64,000 bases of DNA, from the NCBI GenBank assembly GCA_944386285.1, contig CALXAM010000002.1, positions 39,264 to 103,263 on the forward strand. Reading direction: 5' to 3'. Origin of the DNA: an uncultured Clostridia bacterium (GTDB lineage Bacteria; Bacillota; Clostridia; Oscillospirales; Ruminococcaceae). Each line of letters starts with the position of its first letter. Position 1 is the first letter of the stretch. The notes beneath the pieces are model-generated. The model searched no databases and had not been told where the DNA came from. It saw only the letters and a program-made list of their open reading frames with translations. Positions 44,611-52,973 of this stretch are shown in pieces. A program made the translations under genes and the position numbers.

Positions 44611-45537
44611 ATGAGAATTGTATTCATGGGTACGCCTGCGTTTGCGGTGCCTTGCCTGAATGCGCTGGTAGACGCCGGTCATGAGGTCGTCGGCGTGTTT
44701 ACACAGCCGGATAAACCGAAAAACCGCGGTCATCAGATGACGCCGCCGCCGGTCAAAGTATGTGCACAGTCGCATGATATTCCGGTGTTTCAGCCAACTT
44801 CATTAAAAACCGGAGAAGCTGCATCGCTTCTGCGTGCGCTTTCGCCGGAGCTGATTGTCGTAGTGGCATACGGAAAAATTCTGCCGAAAGAGATTCTTTC
44901 GATTCCGCCGCATGGGTGTGTCAATGTTCATGCATCGCTGCTGCCGAAATACCGCGGTGCCGGTCCGATTCAGTGGAGTGTGTTAAACGGGGAAACCGAA
45001 ACAGGCGTCACGACAATGTATATGGCAGAGGGCCTTGATACCGGAGACATGATTTTGCAGATGAAGACGCCGATCGGAGAAAACGAAACGGCAGACGAGG
45101 TGCATGATAAGCTGTCATCGCTTGGCGCTTCGCTTCTGATTGAAACAATCTATCAAATCGAAGAGGGAAAAGCGGTACGGGTGCCGCAGGATGATGCGGC
45201 ATCTTCCTATGCGCCGATGCTTACAAAAGAACTGTGTGCGATTGATTTTCAAAAATCGGCACAGCTTTTGCACAATCAAATCCGGGGACTTTCGTCATGG
45301 CCGTGTGCTGTAACGAAATTTGAAGGGAAACGATTAAAAGTTTATAAAAGTGCGCTTGTCCACACAGAATATAAGGAAGCACCGGGTACACTGGTCGATG
45401 AAAACCAGTTTGTCGTTGTGTGCGGCGATCACCAGGGGATTATGTTCTGCGAAGTGCAGGCAGAAGGGGCAAAACGAATGAATGGTGCTGACTTTTTACG
45501 CGGAAAGCGCGCAAAAAGTGGGATCATACTGGGGTAA
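44611..45537 (+). CDS. fmt: Methionyl-tRNA formyltransferase
   Basis: 308-residue enzyme formylating initiator Met-tRNA from 10-formyl-THF. IVFMGTPAFAVPCL opens the protein; NVHASLLPKYRGAGPIQW contains the catalytic Asn-His and SLLP loop; an OB-like C-terminal domain follows from about 210. The start directly follows the def stop, so the two opposite activities are coupled. Confidence 0.97.
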   Translation: MRIVFMGTPAFAVPCLNALVDAGHEVVGVFTQPDKPKNRGHQMTPPPVKVCAQSHDIPVFQPTSLKTGEAASLLRALSPELIVVVAYGKILPKEILSIPPHGCVNVHASLLPKYRGAGPIQWSVLNGETETGVTTMYMAEGLDTGDMILQMKTPIGENETADEVHDKLSSLGASLLIETIYQIEEGKAVRVPQDDAASSYAPMLTKELCAIDFQKSAQLLHNQIRGLSSWPCAVTKFEGKRLKVYKSALVHTEYKEAPGTLVDENQFVVVCGDHQGIMFCEVQAEGAKRMNGADFLRGKRAKSGIILG

Positions 45538-45560
45538 ATACTCTTTTTGGAGGAAATGAT

Positions 45561-46253
45561 ATGCCTTATTTTTATATTGATTCGTATTATTGGATTCTTG
45601 TCATTCCGGCAATGCTGATTGCAGTCTTTGCACAGATCCGTGTGCAGTCCACATTTAAAAAGTATAATCAGGTGCACACCATGCAGGGCGTGACAGCAGC
45701 GGAGGCGGCAAGGCGGATTTTAGATGACAACGGTCTTTCCCATATTCGCATTGAGCGGGTATCAGGGAATCTGACCGACCATTTCGATCCGCGAAACAAT
45801 GTGATTCGCCTCTCTGATTCAGTGTATGGCTCTTCATCCGTCGGTGCAATTGGTGTGGCGGCGCATGAAGCCGGTCATGCGATTCAGTATGATGTAGGTT
45901 ATTTTCCGATTAAAATTCGGGCAGCGATGATTCCGATTACGAATATCGGGTCTTCGCTCGCTGTTCCGCTTGCGGTTTTAGGGCTGATCTTCGGCTACTT
46001 GTGGCTTGTCGATCTCGGCATTTTGCTGTTTGTGGCAGTGGTGCTGTTTCAGCTCATTACGCTGCCGGTTGAGTTTAATGCCAGCCGCCGTGCACTTTCG
46101 ACTCTGGAAACGGAACAGATGTTAAATGGAACAGAGCTTGCAGGTGCGCGCCGTGTGCTGTCCGCAGCTGCCATGACGTATGTGGCAGCGCTGATTGTTG
46201 CGGTTGCAAACCTCTTGCGGCTGTTAGCACTTCGCGGGAGACGGAACGACTGA
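45561..46253 (+). CDS. YugP-family membrane zinc metallopeptidase
   Basis: 230-residue membrane protein with an N-terminal helix (about 8-24), the HExxH zinc motif HEAGHAIQ near 105, and further helices after about 140. It matches the YugP/DUF neutral zinc metallopeptidase family, whose substrate is unknown. AGGAGG-like TTGGAGG precedes the ATG. It overlaps rsmB by one base (TGATG). This gene is an insertion relative to the Bacillus fmt-rsmB order but is frequent in Clostridia. Confidence 0.93.
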   Translation: MPYFYIDSYYWILVIPAMLIAVFAQIRVQSTFKKYNQVHTMQGVTAAEAARRILDDNGLSHIRIERVSGNLTDHFDPRNNVIRLSDSVYGSSSVGAIGVAAHEAGHAIQYDVGYFPIKIRAAMIPITNIGSSLAVPLAVLGLIFGYLWLVDLGILLFVAVVLFQLITLPVEFNASRRALSTLETEQMLNGTELAGARRVLSAAAMTYVAALIVAVANLLRLLALRGRRND

Positions 46254-47581
46254 TGAAAACAGCAAGACAACTGGCAGTTGACGTACTGTTAAAAGTAGAA
46301 AAGGATGCCGCTTATTCGGTGATTGCACTCGATCAGGCGGTCAAAGCAGCAAAGCTTTCGGGTGCGGATGCGTCGTTTGCAGCAGCGCTTGTGTATGGCG
46401 TGCTCGAGCGGCAGATTACACTGGATGCGGTGATCGGACAGTACGTCAAAAAAGGCGTACGTTCGCTTGACCGCGAGATTCTCATTTTGCTGCGCATGGG
46501 TGTGTTTCAGCTCTGCTTTATGGACGGCGTACCCGCCCGAGCGGCAATCAATGAAACGGTGTCGCTTGTACCGTATGTCAAAAAAACGAGTGCGCGCGGC
46601 ATGGTGAATGCCATTTTGCGCAATGTACAGCGTGCAGGCGCGGACGTTTTGTCGTTTGCGAAGAATTATGAGCCGATTGAGCGGCTTTCTGTGGAAACAT
46701 CGTGTCCTGTGTGGCTGTTAAAACAGTGGGAAACACAGTACAGCAGAGCAGATGCAGAGGCGATGGCGAACGCAGCGCTTGCGCGTCCGCCGCTTTATGC
46801 ACGGGTGAATCCCTTAAAGACAGATGCGGATACGTTGTGTGAAACGCTCGCCCGTCAAGGTGTGACAGCGCAAAAGCACGACTGGATCGAAAACTGCGTG
46901 ATGCTTTCCGATACCGGCAGTCTTCTGCGGTTAGACGCATTTCGGGACGGATGGTTTCACATTCAGGACGCCGCTTCTCAGCTGTGCGCGCAGGCGCTCG
47001 GTGCACAGCCGGGTGATACGGTGCTTGATGTGTGCGCCGCGCCGGGTTCAAAGAGTTTTACGATTGCACAACAGATGAATAATAGAGGGGCTGTGCATGC
47101 GTTTGACTTGTACGAACATAAATGCCGGCTGATTGAAGAGGGTGCGGCGCGGCTTGGTCTTTCGATTGTGGATGCTTTTGTGCGGGACGCGCGAACAGGT
47201 ACTGTTTTACCGATGGCAGATCGGATTCTCTGTGATGTACCATGCTCGGGACTTGGCATTTTACGAAGGAAACCGGAGATTCGATTTAAGAATCCTGCTT
47301 CCTTTGCGGATTTACCAAAGCTTCAGTATGAGATTCTTTCTCAGTCCGCAAAAAGCTTAAAGCCGGGCGGAACACTCATTTATTCGACGTGCACAACGAA
47401 TCGAGCGGAAAACGAAGAAGTGGTTTTACGCTTCCTTTCGGAAAATAATTGGGCTGCCCCGTTGAATTTATCAGAAAAATTCGGTAAAATAGATTTTATA
47501 CAGGATTTTATGGCAGTATTGTTGCCCCATCGGACAAATACGGATGGTTTTTTCTTTGCTGCCATTACACGCAAGGAATAA
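46253..47581 (+). CDS. rsmB: 16S rRNA (cytosine-967-C5)-methyltransferase
   Basis: 442 residues: an N-terminal NusB-like RNA-binding domain (1-140) and a C-terminal Rossmann methyltransferase with LDVCAAPGSKSF (SAM), DVPCSGLG (first Cys) and YSTCTTNRAENE (nucleophile Cys). GGGAG lies upstream. Cotranscribed with rlmN (15-base gap). Confidence 0.96.
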   Translation: MKTARQLAVDVLLKVEKDAAYSVIALDQAVKAAKLSGADASFAAALVYGVLERQITLDAVIGQYVKKGVRSLDREILILLRMGVFQLCFMDGVPARAAINETVSLVPYVKKTSARGMVNAILRNVQRAGADVLSFAKNYEPIERLSVETSCPVWLLKQWETQYSRADAEAMANAALARPPLYARVNPLKTDADTLCETLARQGVTAQKHDWIENCVMLSDTGSLLRLDAFRDGWFHIQDAASQLCAQALGAQPGDTVLDVCAAPGSKSFTIAQQMNNRGAVHAFDLYEHKCRLIEEGAARLGLSIVDAFVRDARTGTVLPMADRILCDVPCSGLGILRRKPEIRFKNPASFADLPKLQYEILSQSAKSLKPGGTLIYSTCTTNRAENEEVVLRFLSENNWAAPLNLSEKFGKIDFIQDFMAVLLPHRTNTDGFFFAAITRKE

Positions 47582-47596
47582 AACAGGGAGGAAGAT

Positions 47597-48634
47597 ATGA
47601 CAGCGCAGAAAATCGATATCAAATCGCTTTCATTTGAAGAACTGGGCGCATTTTTGCATGAACTGTCTCTCCCGCGGTTTCGTACCTCGCAGGTCTTCGA
47701 TTGGCTGCATCAAAAACAGGTCACGTCATTTACAGAGATGACGAATCTGTCAAAGAAATTGATTGAACAGCTTGATGAACGCGCATACATTACGACGCAT
47801 ACGATTCAACGAAAGCTTGTATCGAAGATTGACGGTACCGTAAAATATCTGTTCTCTTTGCCGGATGGTTCGCTGTGCGAATCAGTCGTGATGACGTATC
47901 AGCATGGCAAGAGTATTTGTATTTCAACGCAGATCGGCTGTCGGATGGGGTGTTCGTTTTGTGCATCGACGAAAGCCGGTTTTGTACGGCATATGACGCC
48001 GTCTGAAATTATTGAACAACTGTATGCGGCACAACGCGATTTAGGAGAGCGCATTGGTCACATTGTGCTTATGGGAATCGGCGAGCCGCTTGATAACTAT
48101 GATAATGTATTGAAGTTTCTGCATCTTGTAAGCGATGAACGCGGCGCAAATCTCAGTTTGCGGCATGTGTCGCTTTCGACTTGCGGACTTGTAGACCGGA
48201 TTGACAAACTGGCGGATGAACAGCTTGGGCTGACGCTCTCTGTTTCGCTTCACGCGCCAAATGACCGTATCCGCAATCAGACAATGCCCATTAGCTTAAA
48301 ATGGCCGATCGAAGAACTGATCGATGTGTGCAAACGGTATGCAGAAAAGACATCACGCCGGATTTCTTTTGAATACGCGCTGATTGCCGGATTAAACGAC
48401 AGTGACGCGTGTGCGGATGAACTGGCGCAAAGACTTCGCGGAATGCTTTGCCATGTGAATTTGATTCCGGTTAATGAAATTCGTGAAACAACCTATAGAA
48501 AATCGCAGAAGGAACGGATTTACGCGTTTCAGCAGCGGCTTTTACATCATGGAATTAACGCGACGGTCCGCCGTACGCTCGGTGTAGATATCAGTGCTGC
48601 GTGTGGACAGCTTCGGCGCGAACAGCTTAAATGA
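47597..48634 (+). CDS. rlmN: 23S rRNA/tRNA adenine-C2-methyltransferase RlmN
   Basis: 345-residue radical-SAM enzyme making m2A2503 in 23S rRNA and m2A37 in tRNA. The CxxxCxxC cluster is Cys115/119/122 in CRMGCSFC, and Cys336 near the C-terminus is the methyl-carrying residue. GGGAGGAAG precedes the ATG. Confidence 0.97.
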   Translation: MTAQKIDIKSLSFEELGAFLHELSLPRFRTSQVFDWLHQKQVTSFTEMTNLSKKLIEQLDERAYITTHTIQRKLVSKIDGTVKYLFSLPDGSLCESVVMTYQHGKSICISTQIGCRMGCSFCASTKAGFVRHMTPSEIIEQLYAAQRDLGERIGHIVLMGIGEPLDNYDNVLKFLHLVSDERGANLSLRHVSLSTCGLVDRIDKLADEQLGLTLSVSLHAPNDRIRNQTMPISLKWPIEELIDVCKRYAEKTSRRISFEYALIAGLNDSDACADELAQRLRGMLCHVNLIPVNEIRETTYRKSQKERIYAFQQRLLHHGINATVRRTLGVDISAACGQLRREQLK

Positions 48635-48646
48635 GGAGGGAAAGGT

Positions 48647-49369
48647 TTGCAGTTTTATGGGAAAACGGACATCGGATGCTGCCGCAGCATGAACCAGGAT
48701 ATTTTCTGTGTTTACCGGTTTGATGACCAACAGGGCTTTGCGGTTGTATGTGATGGAATGGGCGGACAGTCTGCCGGTAACGTTGCAAGTGAGATGACGT
48801 GTCAGGCGGTCATGAATGCACTCGTGGATGCGGTGGAACATGATCCCGCGTGTGACATAGAACCGATGCTCGTTGAAGCTGTGAAAGAGGCAAACCGCAC
48901 GGTCTATACACGGTCGGTAACCGAAGCGGGATACCGCGGAATGGGAACAACGATTGTGGCGGCATTTGTGCGGAATGAAACAGCCTATTGCGTACATGTC
49001 GGCGACAGCCGGATTTATTTGTTCCGGGAGGGCAAACTCTCTCAGATTACACGGGATCACTCTCTGGTATGGGAACTGATGGAAAAAGGTGAAATTACAC
49101 AAGAGGAAATGCGTGTGCATCCAAATCGAAACATGATTACCCGCGCAGTCGGTGTATCGCTTCGTCTGGATGTGGATTCTATCGTGATTTCACTGTTGCC
49201 CGGCGACAAATTGCTGCTTTGCAGCGATGGACTTACGAATATGATAGACGATCAGCGGATCGCTTCGCTGCTGCGTGCCTACGGCGGGCAGTATCTGTGT
49301 GATGTGCTGATTGAAGAAGCAAGAAAAGCCGGCGGAACCGATAATATTACCGCCGCTGTGATCGAATAA
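48647..49369 (+). CDS. stp: PP2C-type protein phosphatase (PrpC/Stp)
   Basis: 240-residue metal-dependent Ser/Thr phosphatase, the counterpart of PrkC. Metal-binding motifs: SMNQD near 15, VCDGMGGQSAG near 36, GDSRIYL, SDGLTNM and the final GGTDNITA. The start is TTG at 48647 after GAGGAGGG. It precedes prkC by 15 bases in the conserved order. Confidence 0.96.
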   Translation: MQFYGKTDIGCCRSMNQDIFCVYRFDDQQGFAVVCDGMGGQSAGNVASEMTCQAVMNALVDAVEHDPACDIEPMLVEAVKEANRTVYTRSVTEAGYRGMGTTIVAAFVRNETAYCVHVGDSRIYLFREGKLSQITRDHSLVWELMEKGEITQEEMRVHPNRNMITRAVGVSLRLDVDSIVISLLPGDKLLLCSDGLTNMIDDQRIASLLRAYGGQYLCDVLIEEARKAGGTDNITAAVIE

Positions 49370-49384
49370 AGGGAGGTTTGGCCA

Positions 49385-51406
49385 ATGGATAAGTATATCG
49401 GCAAAAAGCTTGACGGCAGATATGAAATCCAGGAGCTGATTGGTTTTGGGGGGATGGCCGTTGTTTTCAAGGCGTATGACGTACTTGAAAACCGGTATGT
49501 TGCAGTCAAAATTTTAAAAGAAGAGTATTTGGACAATGAAGAGTTCAGACGTCGTTTCCGCAACGAATCCAAAGCGATTGCAATGCTTTCCCATCCGAAT
49601 ATTGTAAAAATTTACGATGTGAATTTGAGCGACTCTGTACAGTATATTGTCATGGAATATATTGACGGCATTACGCTGAAGGAATATATCGGACAGCAAA
49701 AAGTGGTGCGCTGGAAAGAGGCTATTCATTTTACCGTACAGATTTTGCGTGCACTTCAGCATGCGCATGACAATGGTATCGTACACCGCGATGTGAAACC
49801 GCAGAACGTGATGCTTTTGCAGGACGGTACGATCAAGGTCATGGATTTCGGTATTGCACGGTTTGCACGGGAAAATGGACGTACGGTTGCGGATAAAGCA
49901 ATCGGTTCCGTTCATTATATCAGTCCTGAGCAGGCGCGCGGCGAACAGACCGATGAGCGCACCGATATTTATGCGGTGGGAATTATTCTGTATGAGATGC
50001 TGACCGGTCAGGTACCGTTTGACGGGGATACGCCTGTTGCCATTGCAATTAAGCAGATGCAGGAAGAACCGCGGCTTTTGACGGATATCAACCCCGATAT
50101 TCCGGTAGGACTTGAGGAGATCGCATTGCGCGCAATGCAGAAAGATCGTGAGCTTCGGTATCAGTCGGCATCCGAGATGCTTAAGGACATTGATGAATTC
50201 AAGCAAAATCCGGATGTGGTGTTTGAATATAAGTATTTTAACGAGGACGGTTCCACCAAGTATTTTGAGCGTCCGGAATCGCACGATCTTGCAGCAAAAG
50301 CCAGCCGTGAAAAACATAAGAAAAAAGGCGAGTACACGATCAGTATTTTGGCGGGTGTCGCAGTTGCGTGTGTGCTGCTTGCAGCAGTTGCAGTCTTTTT
50401 CTTCTTTAAGAGCCTCGGACAAAAAACACCGGATGTGGTACTTCCGGATTTAAGAGGAATGACTGTAGAAGAAGCACAGCAGGAACTTCCGAATATTAAA
50501 ATTGTGGTAAAAGAAAAAGTTCCGTCTGCCGATTATGAGGTAAATCAGATCATTTCACAAGACCCGGCACAGGATATGACTGTCAAAGCCGGTTCAGAAG
50601 TACAGGTTGTCATCAGCACCGGTATGGAAACCATTCCAATGCCGGATTTGAGCGGAAAAACCGTTTCAGAGGCACGAGAAGCGCTGGCGGGTTATGAGAT
50701 TGAAGAAATCAGGCAGACCAATTCGGATGTGGAAGCAGGACGGATCATTTCAACGGACCCGAAAGCGGGCGAGGATTTGGAAGCCGGCGCAACAGTTACG
50801 CTGTTTGTAAGTCTTGGTTCCGCAGATCTTCCGGTGCAGGTTCCGGATTTGACCGGTATGACGACCGTTGCGGCAAGAAATCGGTTAACACTGCTCGGCC
50901 TTTCACTTGGAATAGTGACAGAGGTTGAATCGGATGAACCGGAAGGCACAATCGTTTCCCAGAGCATCAAAAAGGATTCACGTGTTGCGAAGGGAACAAC
51001 GATCAACGTAGAAGTAAGTAAAGGCGCTTCGGCAGAAGAAGTTTCGGTTCCGATCAGCATTAAATTCCCGAGTGATGTAAGCGATCAGGATTATTCGTTT
51101 GTTATCCGGGTCAACGGTACCCTCTTAGAAACGAAAAAAATCAATCCGAAAGACGCAGGTTCCCTTTCACTTGTATTTGTGAGCATGAACGGTAAGGTGA
51201 ATGGAAAGATCACAGAACAGGAATACAATGATATAGAAATCACAGTCAATGGGCAGACGTTTGCAAAATACGTCATTGACTTTGAAACACAGTCCGTGAG
51301 TACAAAGTCTGGACCGAATTTTGATTTGCTTAGAAGTTCGGACTCTTCTGAGTCGTCAACAGAATCTTCTGAATCGTCTCAGGTGCCTGAAAGTTCACAG
51401 GAATAA
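49385..51406 (+). CDS. prkC: Ser/Thr protein kinase PrkC with three PASTA repeats
   Basis: 673-residue membrane kinase. Cytoplasmic Hanks kinase (10-275) with GFGGMAVVFKA, catalytic HRDVKPQNV and DFG; one TM (about 317-343); then three extracytoplasmic PASTA domains (about 355-560) that bind muropeptides/peptidoglycan, followed by a non-PASTA domain and a Ser-rich tail. In Bacillus PrkC signals spore germination and growth control; here it sits in the stp-prkC-rsgA order. A terminator follows. Confidence 0.97.
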   Translation: MDKYIGKKLDGRYEIQELIGFGGMAVVFKAYDVLENRYVAVKILKEEYLDNEEFRRRFRNESKAIAMLSHPNIVKIYDVNLSDSVQYIVMEYIDGITLKEYIGQQKVVRWKEAIHFTVQILRALQHAHDNGIVHRDVKPQNVMLLQDGTIKVMDFGIARFARENGRTVADKAIGSVHYISPEQARGEQTDERTDIYAVGIILYEMLTGQVPFDGDTPVAIAIKQMQEEPRLLTDINPDIPVGLEEIALRAMQKDRELRYQSASEMLKDIDEFKQNPDVVFEYKYFNEDGSTKYFERPESHDLAAKASREKHKKKGEYTISILAGVAVACVLLAAVAVFFFFKSLGQKTPDVVLPDLRGMTVEEAQQELPNIKIVVKEKVPSADYEVNQIISQDPAQDMTVKAGSEVQVVISTGMETIPMPDLSGKTVSEAREALAGYEIEEIRQTNSDVEAGRIISTDPKAGEDLEAGATVTLFVSLGSADLPVQVPDLTGMTTVAARNRLTLLGLSLGIVTEVESDEPEGTIVSQSIKKDSRVAKGTTINVEVSKGASAEEVSVPISIKFPSDVSDQDYSFVIRVNGTLLETKKINPKDAGSLSLVFVSMNGKVNGKITEQEYNDIEITVNGQTFAKYVIDFETQSVSTKSGPNFDLLRSSDSSESSTESSESSQVPESSQE

Positions 51407-51427
51407 TAAAGGACAATAAATGAAACG

Positions 51428-51460
51428 AAAGAACGGGCCCGTTTTGGGTCCGTTCTTTGT
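51428..51460 (+). terminator. Terminator between prkC and rsgA
   Basis: 13-bp stem AAAGAACGGGCCC / GGGTCCGTTCTTT (one G-U pair) with a GTTTT loop; the T-run is short, so it may be leaky. Confidence 0.75.
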
Positions 51461-51484
51461 AAATGGAAAGGAAGGACAAGGCTG

Positions 51485-52399
51485 GTGGAGACAAAAACAG
51501 GTCGGATTATTCAAGCGATTTCCGGATTCTATTATTGCCTGTCAGACGGTGTGGTATATGAATGCCGGGGACGGGGCGCGTTTCGGAAAGAAGAGATTAC
51601 ACCGCTTGCAGGAGATCTTGTTGAATTTTTGCCGGGAGAAGAACAAAAAGGCGGAACGGTAACTGCTGTTTTGCCGCGAAAAAATGAATTGGTACGGCCG
51701 CCCATTGCCAATCTGGATCAGCTTTTTTTAGTCGTATCGGTATGTGATCCTGTCCCCAATACACTGGTGATTGACAAGTTGATTACGGTATGTGAATTTA
51801 AACGAATCGAGCCGATCCTCATTGTCACGAAAATTGATTTGGAAGATCCGTCGGCTTTTTGTGACCTGTATCGAAAAGCGGGATTTCAAGTACTGTCGCT
51901 TTCCAATGAAAATCCACAGCACCTTGACACGATCCGCCAAATGATGGCGGGAAAGATTTCTGCGTTTGCGGGGAATACCGGTGTAGGAAAGTCGTCGCTG
52001 TTAAACAATTTGTATCCTTCACTTTGTTTGGATACCGGAGAAATCAGTCAAAAGCTGGGACGCGGACGTCATACAACACGACATGTTACGCTGTATGATG
52101 CGGGCAGTGGCGGTCTGATTGCGGATACGCCCGGATTTGGTACAATGGAAATCGGTCAGTATGAAATCATCCGAAAGGAGGAACTGGCGGATTGTTTTCG
52201 TGAATTTGCGCCTTATATCGGGCAGTGCCGGTTTGTCGGATGCGCGCATACGGCGGAAAAGGACTGCGCGGTACGTGAGGCTGTTGCGCAGGGCGCGATC
52301 AGCCGCCAGCGATATGAGAGCTATTGCGCATTTTATGAACAGGCAAAACAATTAAAGGATTGGGAAATTAAAAAAATGAGAAAGCCGTCACGGCGCTGA
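51485..52399 (+). CDS. rsgA: Ribosome small subunit GTPase RsgA
   Basis: 304-residue circularly permuted GTPase for late 30S maturation. N-terminal OB fold, then G4 TKID before the P-loop GNTGVGKSS, DTPGFG, and a C-terminal zinc module (CRFVGCAH ... CAV). The GTG at 51485 follows GGAAGGACAAGG. In Bacillus rpe and thiN follow; here a small membrane gene and spoVM do. Confidence 0.95.
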   Translation: METKTGRIIQAISGFYYCLSDGVVYECRGRGAFRKEEITPLAGDLVEFLPGEEQKGGTVTAVLPRKNELVRPPIANLDQLFLVVSVCDPVPNTLVIDKLITVCEFKRIEPILIVTKIDLEDPSAFCDLYRKAGFQVLSLSNENPQHLDTIRQMMAGKISAFAGNTGVGKSSLLNNLYPSLCLDTGEISQKLGRGRHTTRHVTLYDAGSGGLIADTPGFGTMEIGQYEIIRKEELADCFREFAPYIGQCRFVGCAHTAEKDCAVREAVAQGAISRQRYESYCAFYEQAKQLKDWEIKKMRKPSRR

Positions 52400-52461
52400 C
52401 AGTCACACTTTTTCGCTCTTTTGTGTATACTGGGATATACACAAAAAGGCAGGTGAGCGCG

Positions 52462-52611
52462 GTGAAACGTTGCAAAAACGCACTGGCGCCGTTTTTATAC
52501 GGTGTGGTGTGCGGTGCGGTAGCTGTTTTGCTGATGTTGGTTTCATTTAAATATGTACTGCTGTTTGCATGTATCGGCGCGTTTGTCTGGCTTCTGCGCA
52601 AACACATCTGA
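52462..52611 (+). CDS. 49-residue membrane protein between rsgA and spoVM
   Basis: Short basic N-terminus (MKRCKN) and two hydrophobic stretches (about 9-24 and 25-43) ending RKHI. The GTG start is preceded by AGGTGAG at 5 bases. Too short to place by motif; I do not recognise the family. Position, 17 bases before spoVM and in the same direction, suggests coexpression. Confidence 0.65.
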   Translation: MKRCKNALAPFLYGVVCGAVAVLLMLVSFKYVLLFACIGAFVWLLRKHI

Positions 52612-52628
52612 GAGGGAGGCCGCTTTTT

Positions 52629-52712
52629 ATGAAAGTCGTTGTGTTAAAAAGTCCAAAGTTCTTGGCTGGAATTCTTCGGCTGATTTTTAAAATTCAAAAA
52701 GAGGATGTCTAA
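52629..52712 (+). CDS. spoVM: Stage V sporulation protein SpoVM (27 residues)
   Basis: A 27-residue amphipathic peptide with GAGGGAGG at 9 bases before the ATG. Its core SPKFLAGILRLIFK matches SpoVM (known LPKFLGGIVRAML core), including Pro9, which is needed for SpoVM localisation. In Bacillus SpoVM senses the convex outer forespore membrane and anchors SpoIVA for coat assembly. Its location downstream of stp-prkC-rsgA agrees with the Bacillus order, which strengthens the call. No terminator separates it from the 49-residue gene. Confidence 0.9.
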   Translation: MKVVVLKSPKFLAGILRLIFKIQKEDV

Positions 52713-52820
52713 TTGCGCAGAAACACCTGTTGAAACTAAGGTGCGTTTCGATTGAAGAAAATAGAATGGAACATGCAGAATAAGCCCCTTTTTTAAAACA
52801 TATCCGGTTTTCCGGTATGC

Positions 52821-52856
52821 AAAAGAACGGATGCGTTACGCATCCGTTCTTTTTTG
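52821..52856 (+). terminator. Terminator after spoVM
   Basis: 15-bp stem AAAAGAACGGATGCG / CGCATCCGTTCTTTT, loop TTA, T6 run. Two weaker hairpins precede it (GAAACACC/GGTGCGTTTC at 52719-52751 and CATATCCGG/CCGGTATG at 52799-52819). Confidence 0.93.
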
Positions 52857-52863
52857 TCGAAGA

Positions 52864-52892
52864 TTGAAATTTTTTTGCGGGAATGCTATAAT
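52864..52892 (+). promoter_or_regulatory. Promoter of the recJ-rel operon
   Basis: TTGAAA (52864-52869), 17-bp spacer, TATAAT (52887-52892) with TG one base before it. Confidence 0.85.
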
Positions 52893-52908
52893 ATTATCTA
52901 ATTAAACT

Positions 52909-52943
52909 GGGTGTGGTGTACCCCTATGAGGTAGACAGCCGCA
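52909..52943 (+). promoter_or_regulatory. Structured leader of recJ, two competing hairpins
   Basis: Starts about 10 nt into the transcript. GGGT/ACCC (52909-52912 with 52920-52923) competes with TACC/GGTA (52919-52922 with 52930-52933) nested inside TGTGG/CCGCA (52912-52916 with 52939-52943). It lies 31 bases before the start codon. No known riboswitch consensus was recognised. Confidence 0.4.
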
Positions 52944-52973
52944 TACAAAAAGGAAGAAAACGAGGGTGTGAAG

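Noticed and set aside
49514..50422. A 302-codon open frame antisense to the PrkC kinase domain
   Set aside because: Lies opposite intact HRD and DFG motifs and has no start signal.
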